Source of the DNA: Sphingomonas koreensis
Lineage (GTDB): Bacteria; Pseudomonadota; Alphaproteobacteria; Sphingomonadales; Sphingomonadaceae
Direction of reading: 5' to 3'
NCBI GenBank assembly: GCA_006438735.1
Contig: RCZF01000001.1
Span: 1,178,001 to 1,242,000 of the forward strand
DNA: 64,000 nucleotides
Below the pieces are notes generated by a model. That model worked only from the letters and a program-made list of their open reading frames with translations, was not told the origin of the DNA and searched no databases. The position numbers were made by a program, and so were the translations under genes. This document shows positions 33,702-45,182 of this stretch, piece by piece; within the stretch, counting starts at the first letter, position 1, and every line of letters begins with the position of its first letter.

Positions 33702-34751
33702 TTACGAAGCCGCGGCGCGGCTTGCAAGCGCAGCGTCTGCCGCAGCGATCAGTTCGGCCAGCGACGCCGGCCTGACCCCCAGCCGATCGAGCAGCGCCAG
33801 CACCGCGTCCCACCAGGCGAAGAATTGCGCCAGATCGGCCGCGTCGCGCACATAAGGCGTATGTCCCGGCGCCAGCGACGGCGAATGGAACGAGAAATTG
33901 AGCACGCGCACCCCCTCGCCTGCCGCAATCCGTACAGCCTCCAGCGCGTCCGCCACCGGCATGTCCTCGGGCGTCAGCGCGACGCGCGACAGCAGCCCCG
34001 CTCGCGCGAACAGCCCGCGGCCGCGCGGCATCGTCCCTAGAGTCTTGTACAGCCCCGCCCCACCGCGCCTCGCTGCGCCGGTGAACACCGTCGTCAGCGG
34101 CAGTTCGATCAGCGCGCCGCCCGGCCCCGCGCGGAACGCATGGTTGCCGATCGCGGTGAAATTCGGCCCGCCGTCGCCGGCATAATCATAGCGCGCGCGC
34201 ATCGAGCTATCGAGCCGATACCCCCGCTCGCCGAGCAGCTCCAGCGTCGCCGGCCCGATGCCATAGCGCCCGGCGCGATAGGCCAGCGGCCGTTGGCCGA
34301 ACGCACTGGTGATCGCCGCCGTCAACCGATCGAGCTTGGCCGCCTCGATCGCGCGCGGCAGATTGCCGGGAAAGCTGTTCGCCGCGCCCAGCGCCTCATC
34401 GAACGGCGGATTGACCCAGGGATGGAGCTGCGTGCCGATGCTCGATCGCCCGTCCTCGATCAACGCGCGCAGCACCGCGACCGCCGCCGGCGCGTCCACC
34501 ACCGGATAGTCGATCATATAAGTCAGCGGCACGCCGCGCTCGGCAAAGCGCGCATGCGCCGCCGGTAGCGCGGCGATCGCCGTCGTCGCGCGCGCCGATC
34601 GGCTCAGCGGCGCATGCCAATCGAATTCCTCTTCGGTATCGACGAAGATCGCGAACCGCGTCCCGAAATCGGCCGGCCAGGCGATCCGATCGGCGCTATC
34701 GGGCGCAGGCACGCGATAGGGCGCCGCGGCCGGGGGGGCGTCGGGCGTCAC
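33702..34751 (-). CDS. Polysaccharide deacetylase-like protein (WalW type)
   Basis: This 349-residue NodB-fold protein resembles WalW-like polysaccharide deacetylases. Motif elements are AIFVDTEEEFDW (acidic metal/base strand), GTQLHPWVNPPF with the HPWVNP segment replacing the classical HxxxH, and YRAGRYGIG. No signal peptide is present, so it acts in the cytoplasm, unlike peptidoglycan deacetylases. The start is a GTG at 34749-34751, one base after the TGA of the histidine-kinase-like gene, so the two are translationally linked. In sphingomonads it is usual to see it by exopolysaccharide or sensor genes. The substrate is unknown. Confidence 0.78.
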   Translation of the reverse strand: MTPDAPPAAAPYRVPAPDSADRIAWPADFGTRFAIFVDTEEEFDWHAPLSRSARATTAIAALPAAHARFAERGVPLTYMIDYPVVDAPAAVAVLRALIEDGRSSIGTQLHPWVNPPFDEALGAANSFPGNLPRAIEAAKLDRLTAAITSAFGQRPLAYRAGRYGIGPATLELLGERGYRLDSSMRARYDYAGDGGPNFTAIGNHAFRAGPGGALIELPLTTVFTGAARRGGAGLYKTLGTMPRGRGLFARAGLLSRVALTPEDMPVADALEAVRIAAGEGVRVLNFSFHSPSLAPGHTPYVRDAADLAQFFAWWDAVLALLDRLGVRPASLAELIAAADAALASRAAAS

Positions 34752-34752
34752 G

Positions 34753-36513
34753 TCAGTTGGTCGAGGCTTGCCCCATGTCCGCTGTTACGGCGGCCGGCAG
34801 CCGCAAAGTCAAGCGCTGCTCGCCCAGCGTGAAGCTGCCGCCGAGCTCGACCGCGAGATTGCGCACCAGCCGCAGCGCAAAGCCGGTGCCGAGCAGCGGC
34901 GCGCCGTCGGTTTCCGCCTCGCTTTCGGCGTCGATCGCGAACAGCGCGTCCTCGGCATAAGCGGCGAGCGCGGCGGGCCGATCGAACTGCACCGCCACCG
35001 CGTCGTCGTCGCGTCGGGCGGTAACGGTCAACGCTTCGCCACGCCCCCCGGCGGCGACCAGCGCCGCCATCAGCCGGCCGATCAACCGCTCGATCGCGCG
35101 GTCGTCACCCGCGACGTCGAGCTCGGGCATCGCCGTATCGATCGCGACGCTTGTGCCGCGCAGCGTCGCCAGCGGCTCGAGATCGTCGGTGATCCGCGTC
35201 AGCAGCGGCCTGAGCGCGATATGCCCGGCGCGCAGATCGAGCGCCTTGCCTTCGATCCGCGCGGCCAGATCGAGATCGTCGATCGCCGCCAGAAGTTCGC
35301 GCGCCTGATCGCGGATCACGCTGGCGCGCGCGCGATAGGGCTCGGCGACCGGTCCGAGCATTTCGGCCTCGATCATCTCGGCGAAGCCGGCGATCGCGGT
35401 GGTCGGCGTGCGCAATTCGTGGACCAGCTGGCGCAGCGAATCGGGCGCGACGCCGGGCTTCGCCGCCGGCGCGGCCTGTTCGTCGGGACGCGGCCGCCGC
35501 GCCGTGCCGCGGTAGCCGGTGAAGCGTCCGGTCAGCGCATCGAACAGCGGGATCGCGCCGATCCGCCAGTCGCCGGCCGCATCCGACGTGCCTTCGACGA
35601 CCAGGCGGGCGTTGGCGAAGCTCGCCCGCCGGCGAAACGCACCCGAGGCGACTCCGTCGACGCGCGATCCGCCCGGCAGCGAGGCGAGATCGAGCGACAG
35701 CCCGATCAACGGCGCGCGGTTGACGCCGTCGATCCAGCGGAACACCCCCGCCGCGTCCGTCTCGAAGCGGAAGCCCGACGCCGCCTCGGCGCGCGGTGCC
35801 GCGCTGTCGCTCGGGGTTGCGCTCGGCGTGCCGCGCTGGCGCTGATACGCCGCGATCCGCGCGACCAGCTCGGAAATCTGGAACGGGCCCGACGGATGCG
35901 GCGCGCCGTCGGTGCGCGGGCGCGGCTCGATCGCCGCCGGGCTCTCGGCATGGCGCAGCGCCTCGGCCACCGCCGGCACTTCGCGGACCGCCTCGCCGAA
36001 CGAAACGAACGGGCTCGGCGAATATTGCGGCGCGGGCGGCGGCTCGATCGGCGCCACGATCGGCGCGTCCGCCGCGATGCCGTCTCGCGCGGCGATCACG
36101 AAGTCGATCGCGCCGAAGCTCTCCAGCGCGCGCGTCACCGCGGCGTCGAGATTGCGGCGATGGCGCAGCACCGCGCGGGTCCGGGGATTGAGCCCGGGCA
36201 ACAGCGCGATCCATTCGGCGACGTCGAGCCGGGCGCCGCGCAGCACCGGCGCGGCGATCTCCGGATCTTCGCTGGCGAACAGCAACACGATCTCGATCGG
36301 CGGCTCGGCATGTTCGAGTGCGCGGGCGCTGGCGGCGCGCACCGCGATCGGCACGTGTTTGCGGATCGCCTCGAGCCGCGCCATCGCTTCGGGTGCGGCG
36401 GGCGCGCGGCGGCGGCCGATCAGATCGACCAGCTGCCGCCACGCCGATTGCGCGCCGAACGGCGTCGCCATGTCGGCGGATAGAACCGTTTCGAGGCTGT
36501 CGTCGAAGCGCAA
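34753..36513 (-). CDS. Sensor histidine kinase-like protein with degenerate ATPase domain
   Basis: This 586-residue soluble protein has an N-terminal helical region, a Pro/Ala-rich linker, a PAS-like domain (about 245-355, RFETDAAGVFRWIDGVNRAP) and a HisKA helix with VHELRTPTTAIAGFAEM, which keeps the phosphorylatable His. In the ATPase part the N-box Asn is replaced (LIGRLMAALVAAGG), and the G1 DxGxG motif is missing (VQFDRPAALAAY), while a G2-like LLGTGFALRLVRNLA remains. ATP binding may therefore be lost. TTG at 36511-36513 is chosen as start, with AGGA six bases upstream and the N-terminus RFDDSLETVLSADM. The open frame continues to 36618. One base before the WalW-type deacetylase gene and divergent from an Lrp gene. 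Confidence 0.75.
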   Translation of the reverse strand: MRFDDSLETVLSADMATPFGAQSAWRQLVDLIGRRRAPAAPEAMARLEAIRKHVPIAVRAASARALEHAEPPIEIVLLFASEDPEIAAPVLRGARLDVAEWIALLPGLNPRTRAVLRHRRNLDAAVTRALESFGAIDFVIAARDGIAADAPIVAPIEPPPAPQYSPSPFVSFGEAVREVPAVAEALRHAESPAAIEPRPRTDGAPHPSGPFQISELVARIAAYQRQRGTPSATPSDSAAPRAEAASGFRFETDAAGVFRWIDGVNRAPLIGLSLDLASLPGGSRVDGVASGAFRRRASFANARLVVEGTSDAAGDWRIGAIPLFDALTGRFTGYRGTARRPRPDEQAAPAAKPGVAPDSLRQLVHELRTPTTAIAGFAEMIEAEMLGPVAEPYRARASVIRDQARELLAAIDDLDLAARIEGKALDLRAGHIALRPLLTRITDDLEPLATLRGTSVAIDTAMPELDVAGDDRAIERLIGRLMAALVAAGGRGEALTVTARRDDDAVAVQFDRPAALAAYAEDALFAIDAESEAETDGAPLLGTGFALRLVRNLAVELGGSFTLGEQRLTLRLPAAVTADMGQASTN

Positions 36514-36692
36514 ATGGATTTCCTGGGCGATCGCCGCCAGACACGGTGATCGGCAATTCTTAACGCGTCGCGCGCGCGCCCGGAACCGTTCTTTTTGCGC
36601 CGTTGCAATGTGGGACAATTGCGTTCGACGGCAATTATCTTATGCTTAGGCGCGAAGGTTCGATCGAAAAATGTGGGAATCAGGGGGCGGTA

Positions 36693-37151
36693 ATGACGTT
36701 TGACCGAATCGATCGGCAGATTCTCGCTTTGCTGCAAGACGACGGCCGCATGACCAACGTCGATCTCGCCGAACGCGTCGGCCTCACCGCCCCGCCCTGC
36801 CTGCGCCGCGTCCGCGCACTGGAAGAAGCCGGCGCGATCCGCGGCTATCATGCCGAGCTCGATCCGGCGACGCTTGGCTATCCGATCACCGTCTTCGCGC
36901 TGGTCAGCCTACGCAGCCAGGCCGAGCGCGACCTCGCGGAATTCGAAACTTATGTCGCCGGCATCCCCGAAATCCGCGAATGCCACATGCTCAACGGCGA
37001 GATCGACTTCATCCTGAAGATCGTCGCGACCGACCTGAAGGCGTTCCAGGAAATCCTGACGACGCATCTGACGCCCGCGCCCAATGTCGCCAGCGTCAAG
37101 ACCTCGCTGACGATCCGCACCTCGAAACAGGTGCCGGGTATCCCCGTCTAG
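36693..37151 (+). CDS. Lrp/AsnC-family transcriptional regulator
   Basis: This 152-residue protein has an N-terminal HTH (DRIDRQILALLQDDGRMTNV; LAERVGLTAPPCLRRVRALE) and a C-terminal RAM/ligand domain (PITVFALVSL; ECHMLNGEIDFILKIVATDL). The size is normal. Lrp-type proteins bind amino acids and control amino-acid metabolism or export. The ATG at 36693 directly precedes the HTH, and the open frame starting at 36603 is not supported. It is divergent from the kinase-like gene and followed by a hairpin terminator, so it is monocistronic. Confidence 0.9.
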   Translation: MTFDRIDRQILALLQDDGRMTNVDLAERVGLTAPPCLRRVRALEEAGAIRGYHAELDPATLGYPITVFALVSLRSQAERDLAEFETYVAGIPEIRECHMLNGEIDFILKIVATDLKAFQEILTTHLTPAPNVASVKTSLTIRTSKQVPGIPV

Positions 37152-37164
37152 CACCAAAGACAAA

Positions 37165-37188
37165 GGGCGGCCCCAGCCGGGACCGCCC
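37165..37188 (+). terminator. Hairpin terminator after the Lrp gene
   Basis: GGGCGG at 37165-37170 pairs with CCGCCC at 37183-37188, with further internal GG/CC pairs, followed by TCGTTATT. It lies between the convergent Lrp and TPR-protein genes, 14 bases after the Lrp stop. It could stop transcription from both sides. Confidence 0.65.
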
Positions 37189-37208
37189 TCGTTATTCGAA
37201 GCGTCGGA

Positions 37209-38543
37209 TCAGCCCTGCGGCGCGGCCGGCGCGGCAGCCGCCGATCCGCTCGCCCAGGTCTGCCACAGCGTCGCGACATCCTTGGTCGGTTCATTCTGGA
37301 CTGCCGCGAAATTGGCCGACGCCGCCGCCTTGTCGCCCGACATTCCCTCGGCGATGCCGAGGTGCAGGTTGACCAGATCGGGTTTCGCGACGCCCTTTTG
37401 CAGCGCCAGCTTATACAGCTCGATCGCCTTCGTGTAATTGCCCTGGCCGAGGTAGGCGTCGGCAGTCTGCGAGGCGAGATCACCCTTGGCCGAGGACGCC
37501 GCCTTGGTCGCCAGCGACGCGAGCGATCCTTCACTGGCGACGCCATTGGCAGCGAGCTTGGTCAGAGACCCGGCGTTGCTGTCGCCAGCCGGAATCTTGC
37601 CATCGGCCTTGCCCTTGGCAAGAACCGTTTTGGCTTCGTCGGGGAGGCCGAGATCGTTCGCATATTGCGCATATTCGAGATAATCGCCCTTATCCGCCAG
37701 CGCGCCGGTGACGCTCATCAGGCGGTAGAGATCCATCTTCTCGGGCTTGCCCATCTGCGCGGCGGTGGGCCCCTGAAAGCCGAACGCGACGATCGCATCG
37801 CGCCAATTCTTCGACGAAGGATAAGCGACCAGCCAGCGCTGCACCCAGTTGAGCAGCGTCGCGCGGTCGTTGGTCTTGTAAAGCTTGGCGATGGCGTAGC
37901 GATACAGATTCTCGGGGGCCTTCTGGCCGCTGGCTTCGTCCTGCTTCACCACGCCGTCGAGCGCGGCGATACCGCCGGCGACATCACCGCCCTCGGTCTT
38001 CGCCTTGACGATCTGCAGGGCCATGTCGGGATCCTGATATCCCGCTTGCTGCGCTTTGGTGTAATAAGTCACCGCATCCGGAAACTTGCGCTGATTAAAC
38101 GCGATCGAGCCGCGCATATAGGCGTATTTGCCACGATCGGCCGCCGGCGTGCTGGGGTTGTTGAGCAGCGCGTCGAGCGGCGCGGCGAGCGCGGCGTCGC
38201 TCCGCGCCATCCCGGCGGCGTCGGTCGTTCCCGCGGCGGTCTGCTGCTTGGCGACCAGCGCGAGGCGCAATTGCTGCGCCACATAGCGTTCGTCATCGGT
38301 TTTGGCGGCGGCTTCGGACGCGGTGATGCCGGTTTCCGCCGTCGCCAAATCACCGGCGTTGAGCGCGGTCTGCGCGGGTGCGGCCACCTTGCGGAAATCT
38401 TCGCTGAGCTTGAGCTGCGGCGCCGCCGCCGCGGCTGCAGCCTGCTTGTCCTGATCCTTGGCCAGCGCCGGTTGCGCGACGACGATCCCGCCTGCGCCGA
38501 CGAACAGCGCCGCGGCCAGCGCGGTCTTCGAAATCATCTTCAT
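37209..38543 (-). CDS. Exported TPR-repeat protein of unknown role
   Basis: This 444-residue protein has a clear signal peptide (cleavage near PALAKD), followed by an Ala-rich segment and several TPR-like helical pairs. Readable repeats are YMRGSIAFNQRKFPDAVTYY, plus RYAIAKLYKTNDRATLLNWV, and TADAYLGQGNYTKAIELYKL. It is probably periplasmic. TPR proteins of this sort scaffold assemblies, but no partner is adjacent, since both neighbours read away from or into it. Good ribosome site (AGGAGAGTTCC). Commonly annotated only as hypothetical in sphingomonads. Confidence 0.78.
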   Translation of the reverse strand: MKMISKTALAAALFVGAGGIVVAQPALAKDQDKQAAAAAAAPQLKLSEDFRKVAAPAQTALNAGDLATAETGITASEAAAKTDDERYVAQQLRLALVAKQQTAAGTTDAAGMARSDAALAAPLDALLNNPSTPAADRGKYAYMRGSIAFNQRKFPDAVTYYTKAQQAGYQDPDMALQIVKAKTEGGDVAGGIAALDGVVKQDEASGQKAPENLYRYAIAKLYKTNDRATLLNWVQRWLVAYPSSKNWRDAIVAFGFQGPTAAQMGKPEKMDLYRLMSVTGALADKGDYLEYAQYANDLGLPDEAKTVLAKGKADGKIPAGDSNAGSLTKLAANGVASEGSLASLATKAASSAKGDLASQTADAYLGQGNYTKAIELYKLALQKGVAKPDLVNLHLGIAEGMSGDKAAASANFAAVQNEPTKDVATLWQTWASGSAAAAPAAPQG

Positions 38544-38723
38544 TCTGGAACTCTCCTGATGCGAGCGGTCGCTTCGGTCGCGGCCGCCTTACCGGGCGAC
38601 AATTCGCTGTTCAAGCAAACAGGCGACGACATTGGCGAAACCCCACTGAACAGCGATTGAACGACGGGAGCGCAATGACGTTCCGCCTTTGACCGCGGAA
38701 CGGGGGATGACTAGGCGGCAGGC

Positions 38724-39479
38724 ATGATCGCCATTCTCTCTCCCGCCAAGACGCTCGATTACGCGACCCCGCTGCCGCCCGTCCAGCCGACCGCGCCGCG
38801 CTTTGCCCCCGAAGCGACGAAGCTTGCCGCTGCTGCGGCGAAACTGGGCAAGAAGCGGCTCGCTGGGCTGATGCACATTTCCGACAAGCTCGCCGATCTG
38901 AACGACAAACGCTTCAAAGGGTTCGTCGATCAGCCCGAACGCCCGGCGCTGTTCGCCTTCGCCGGTGACGTCTACACCGGCTTCGAGGCGAAGAACCTCG
39001 ACGGGGCGGCAATCGATTTCGCGCAGGACCACGTGCGGATGCTGTCCGGGCTGTACGGGCTGCTTCGCCCGCTCGATGCGATCCGCCCGTATCGGCTTGA
39101 AATGGGCACGCGCTGGGCGCCGCGGCGCAAGAGCCTGACCGCGTGGTGGGGGGATCGCATCGCCGGCGCATTGGCCGAGGATGTCGAGGCCGAGGGATCG
39201 GGCGTCGTGCTCAATCTCGCGAGCCAGGAATATTGGGCGGCGGTCGCCGGGCAATTGCCGAGCGGTGTCCGCGTGATCGAAGTCGATTTCCGCGAGCCTG
39301 GCCACGATGGCCCCCGCTTTGTCAGCTTCCACGCCAAGAAGGCGCGCGGCATGATGGCGCGCTGGCTGTGCGAGCACCGCATCACCGACGCCGAGGCGAT
39401 GAAGGGCTTCGACAGCGCCGGCTATGCGTTCGATTCCGCTGAGAGCACAGCCGATCACTGGCGGTTCGCGCGGGCATGA
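38724..39479 (+). CDS. yaaA: Peroxide stress protein YaaA (DUF328)
   Basis: This 251-residue protein matches the YaaA family in length and in signature blocks: the N-terminus MIAILSPAKTLDY, the motif FAGDVYTGFEAKNL, DHVRMLSGLYGLLRPLD and FHAKKARGMMARW. In E. coli, YaaA lowers free iron and limits DNA damage under hydrogen peroxide stress, and it is a DNA-binding protein fold. It overlaps the downstream SDR gene by 4 bp (ATGA), so the two form an operon. Confidence 0.9.
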   Translation: MIAILSPAKTLDYATPLPPVQPTAPRFAPEATKLAAAAAKLGKKRLAGLMHISDKLADLNDKRFKGFVDQPERPALFAFAGDVYTGFEAKNLDGAAIDFAQDHVRMLSGLYGLLRPLDAIRPYRLEMGTRWAPRRKSLTAWWGDRIAGALAEDVEAEGSGVVLNLASQEYWAAVAGQLPSGVRVIEVDFREPGHDGPRFVSFHAKKARGMMARWLCEHRITDAEAMKGFDSAGYAFDSAESTADHWRFARA

Positions 39480-40165
39480 CCAGCGCGGCGATCATCGGGG
39501 CCTCGGGCGGAATCGGCGGCGCCTTGGCCGACGCGATCGAGGAAGAAGGCGCGTTCGATCGCGTCTGGAGGCTCGGGCGATCATTGCCGGATCGGCTCGA
39601 CCTCGAGGACGAAGCGAGCATCGCCGCCGCCGCCGCGCGCGTCGCGGCCGGGCCTGCCCCGTCGCTGGTGGTGGTCGCGACCGGCCTGCTCCACGAGGGC
39701 GAACGCGGCCCCGAAAAGGCGATGAAGGAACTCGACGCCGCCTGGCTCGCACGAAATTTCGCGATCAATGCGATCGGCCCCGCGCTGGTCGCCAAGCATT
39801 TCCTGCCGCTGATGGCGGCCACCGGCACGCCGGTATTCGCCGCGCTGTCGGCGCGGGTCGGCAGCATCACCGACAATCGGCTCGGCGGCTGGTATGGCTA
39901 CCGCGCCTCGAAAGCCGCGCTCAACCAGCTGATCGCGACGCTGGCGATCGAGCAGCGCCGCCGGAACGACCGCGCGATCGTCGTCGGCCTGCATCCCGGC
40001 ACGGTCGATACGCCGCTGTCGAAGCCGTTCCAGGGCAATGTCGCGCCGGGCCAGTTGTTCGACGCCAGCCGCGCCGCCGTGCAGCTGCTCGATCTGATCG
40101 ACGGCCTGCGCCCACCCGACAGCGGCAAGCTGTTCGCCTGGGACGGCGCCGAGATCAAACCGTAG
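39476..40165 (+). CDS. Short-chain dehydrogenase/reductase
   Basis: This 229-residue SDR has a short N-terminal GASGGIGGALA cofactor loop (residues 8-18), the NNAG-equivalent NAIGPALVAKHF, a catalytic Ser region FAALSARVGSI, and the YxxxK pair in YGYRASKAALNQL. The short N-terminus and absence of an Arg/Asp after strand 2 resemble the CsgA/C-factor-like SDR subgroup. The substrate is unknown. Translationally coupled to yaaA. The frame ends 93 bases before gyrA. Confidence 0.85.
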   Translation: MTSAAIIGASGGIGGALADAIEEEGAFDRVWRLGRSLPDRLDLEDEASIAAAAARVAAGPAPSLVVVATGLLHEGERGPEKAMKELDAAWLARNFAINAIGPALVAKHFLPLMAATGTPVFAALSARVGSITDNRLGGWYGYRASKAALNQLIATLAIEQRRRNDRAIVVGLHPGTVDTPLSKPFQGNVAPGQLFDASRAAVQLLDLIDGLRPPDSGKLFAWDGAEIKP

Positions 40166-40258
40166 AGTCCCTCGCGCGTGCGCGGGCGCGCGTGACATGA
40201 GCGGTCGGAACGGCTACGGTCCGGATTCAATCGAACCACAACCCGAAAGCGCCAAAAC

Positions 40259-43020
<2,762 letters not shown>

Positions 43021-43024
<4 letters not shown>

Positions 43025-43365
43025 CCCCCGCCGTCGCCTATAAGGTGCTGACCGATGCCGAGATGAAGGCGCTTGAGGCCGGACCGTTCGAAGGCGCGGC
43101 GATCGACCGGCAGGATGGCTATATCCACCTCTCGACCGCCGAGCAGCTCACCGAAACCGTCGATAAGCATTTCGCCGGCGAGAGCGACCTGTGGGTGGCG
43201 GCGGTCGATCTCGATGCGCAGGACGATCCGGTGAAATGGGAGCCCTCACGCGGCGGCGCGCTGTTTCCGCATCTCTACGGCGCGCTGCTGCTCGAAACGG
43301 TGATCGCTTATGGTCCGCTCAAGCGACATGACGACGGCACGGTGAAGCTGCCCGTCGCAGGCTGA
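43021..43365 (+). CDS. DUF952-domain protein
   Basis: This 114-residue protein matches DUF952: AYKVLTDAEMKALEAGPFEG, DGYIHLSTAEQLTETVDKHF, and a closing FPHLYGALLLETVI. It overlaps the gyrA stop by 4 bp (ATGA) and is likely translated from the gyrA mRNA. DUF952 proteins have an ADP-ribosyltransferase-like small fold, but no function is established. Linkage to gyrA is common in sphingomonads. Confidence 0.85.
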
Positions 43366-43429
43366 CCACGCCGACAAATTCGCTTGGTGCGACTCACCGA
43401 CCGTGCGCACCTTCCCGTTCGGGGAGACA

Positions 43430-43981
43430 ATGCGAATGCGACCGGCTTATCGACTTGCGGTTCTTGCGCTGGGCGTGGCGCTGATCGCGCAACCGGCAAT
43501 GGCGCGCAACACGCGAGCGTGGAACGACGCCGGCGGGATCGTCCGCGACGGGCTGGTGCTCGCAGCGCTCGGCATTCCTGCGGCGAAGGGCGATTGGGCA
43601 GGCGATCTTCAAGCCGCCGGCAGCATGGGCATGGCCGAGCTAGCCGCCGTCGGGCTCAAGGAAAGCTTTCCCGAGCGCCGTCCCGACGGCAGCGACCGCC
43701 GCAGCTGTCCGTCGGGCCACGCCGCTTTGTCGTTCGCCGCGGCGGCGACGCTGCAGAACCGTTACGGCTGGGCGATCGGCGTGCCTGCGCAAGTCGCCGC
43801 CAGCTTCGTCGGCCTGTCGCGGATCGAGGCGCGCAAACACCATTGGTATGACGTGATGGTCGGCGCGGGAATCGGCGAAACCAGCGGCTTCCTGATCACC
43901 TCGAAGCGATACCCGGGCGTCGCCGTGCTGCCATGGGGCGACACGCACGGCGGCGGCGCAACGATCGCGGCGCGGTTTTAG
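43430..43981 (+). CDS. Exported PAP2-family phosphatase
   Basis: This 183-residue protein has a signal peptide (MRMRPAYRLAVLALGVALIA, cleavage near AMARN) and the complete acid-phosphatase/PAP2 signature: KESFPERRP (KX6RP), CPSGHA (PSGH) and SRIEARKHHWYD (SRX5HX3D). These residues form the phospho-His site. It lacks the six-TM layout of lipid phosphatases, so it is probably periplasmic and acts on small phosphate esters. The ATG at 43430 follows GGGGAGACA. A start at 43403 would displace the signal. Confidence 0.85.
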   Translation: MRMRPAYRLAVLALGVALIAQPAMARNTRAWNDAGGIVRDGLVLAALGIPAAKGDWAGDLQAAGSMGMAELAAVGLKESFPERRPDGSDRRSCPSGHAALSFAAAATLQNRYGWAIGVPAQVAASFVGLSRIEARKHHWYDVMVGAGIGETSGFLITSKRYPGVAVLPWGDTHGGGATIAARF

Positions 43982-43995
43982 GCGCGCCGTTTCGC

Positions 43996-44427
43996 TCAGG
44001 CGAACAGGTCGATCACCTCGGCCCCTTCGCCTTCCGCCTCCAGCAGCAGGGTGCGGTGGCAGCACGAAGGGTCCCGTTCATAACAGAGAAGCGCCGACAC
44101 CTTCTCGCCTGCCAGACCGCGCATCTGCGCCGCCTGTGCCTGCGCTTCAGGCAGTTCGAGTTGCCCCTCGTACACTGCCTCCAGCGTCGCGCGGTCGCCC
44201 TTCTTGGCGGCGTCGCGGCCGGCCTTGGGCGTGCCGAGCGCCTTGAGATGGACATAGCCGATCCCCGCCTCGGCCAGCGCGCCCTTGAGCGGCGTCTTGG
44301 AAAAGCCGGGCCGGCGCGACAGCGGCAGCGCGCGCACGTCGATCACTTGTTCGACGCCCGCCGTGGTGAGTGCGGCGATGAAATCGTCGCTCGTCACGCC
44401 CTCATAACCGATGGTGTAGATTTTCAT
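43996..44427 (-). CDS. DUF488-family protein
   Basis: This 143-residue protein matches DUF488: [20 protein letters not shown], the strand VIDVRALPLSRRPGFSK, LKALGTPKAGRDAAKK, and LLCYERDPSCCHRTLL near the end, with a Cys-His pair. The fold and function are not settled. It is translated from the ATG at 44425-44427, 4 bp inside the end of the lysoplasmalogenase gene, with which it forms an operon. The longer frame to 45135 is a shadow of that gene. Confidence 0.85.
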   Translation of the reverse strand: MKIYTIGYEGVTSDDFIAALTTAGVEQVIDVRALPLSRRPGFSKTPLKGALAEAGIGYVHLKALGTPKAGRDAAKKGDRATLEAVYEGQLELPEAQAQAAQMRGLAGEKVSALLCYERDPSCCHRTLLLEAEGEGAEVIDLFA

Positions 44428-45077
44428 CGCGTTGATATGGGGCCGATTTCGCGGCGCGCTAGCGTTTGCCTCACACCGATCGCGATCAACGCCTGCCCGG
44501 CGAAATAGAGCGGCCAGACCAGCAGCGTCGGCATGAACGAACCCGCCAGCGGCCCGGCGCGCGAAAAGATCAACAGGTCCGAGGCGACGAACAACATCGC
44601 GCCGATGCCGGTGCGGTAGCGCGGAAAGGCGCTGGTCCACGCCGTCGCCGCCATGCTGCCGAGCGCGGTCGCATAAATCCCGACGGGAAGCGCCTGGCCG
44701 TGGCCGGCGACGAAAGCCGCGGCGATCACCACCGTCAACGGCGCGATCAACAGGCCAAGCGCGCGCTGGCTCGGCGACACTGCGGCGCGGCGGTTGCGTA
44801 GGTATAGCGCAATCGCGACGAGATGGCCGGCGAGAAACGCCAACGCGCCCGCGCTCATGCCGATGGCGTCGAGCAGCACATCGCCCAGCGCGCCGAGCGC
44901 CATCACCGCGGCAAGCAGCCAGCCGTCGAGGGTGCGCGCCTGCACCGCCGCCCACAGCGCCAGCAATGCGACGCCCGCGCCCTTCCACACGGTCACCGCC
45001 GGCCCCGCCCAGCCGAACCACGCCGCGAGGCAATAGCTCGCCCCCGCGACCAGCGCCGCCTCCATCACCCCGCGCAT
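44424..45077 (-). CDS. YhhN-family lysoplasmalogenase-like membrane protein
   Basis: This 217-residue protein has about eight TM helices and the YhhN/TMEM86 pattern: [14 protein letters not shown] (acidic residues in helix 3), [13 protein letters not shown], and [10 protein letters not shown]. These acidic and His residues inside the membrane define the lysoplasmalogenase family, which cleaves vinyl-ether lysolipids in animals. In bacteria the natural substrate is less certain. It is upstream of and overlaps the DUF488 gene. Divergent from trmFO. Confidence 0.82.
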   Translation of the reverse strand: MRGVMEAALVAGASYCLAAWFGWAGPAVTVWKGAGVALLALWAAVQARTLDGWLLAAVMALGALGDVLLDAIGMSAGALAFLAGHLVAIALYLRNRRAAVSPSQRALGLLIAPLTVVIAAAFVAGHGQALPVGIYATALGSMAATAWTSAFPRYRTGIGAMLFVASDLLIFSRAGPLAGSFMPTLLVWPLYFAGQALIAIGVRQTLARREIGPISTR

Positions 45078-45182
45078 TCTGTCCTCCCCGCCGCTTGCAG
45101 CTTATGCTTGTCGAACGGCGCGCGGCGAAGCACAAGCCGCGCTCTCCCCCTTTACAATTTCCCCAAGCGAAGCGGATCGGCC

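Noticed and set aside
34768..36483. 571-codon frame antisense to the kinase-like gene
   Set aside because: Arg/Gln-rich low-complexity translation, typical of a shadow frame.
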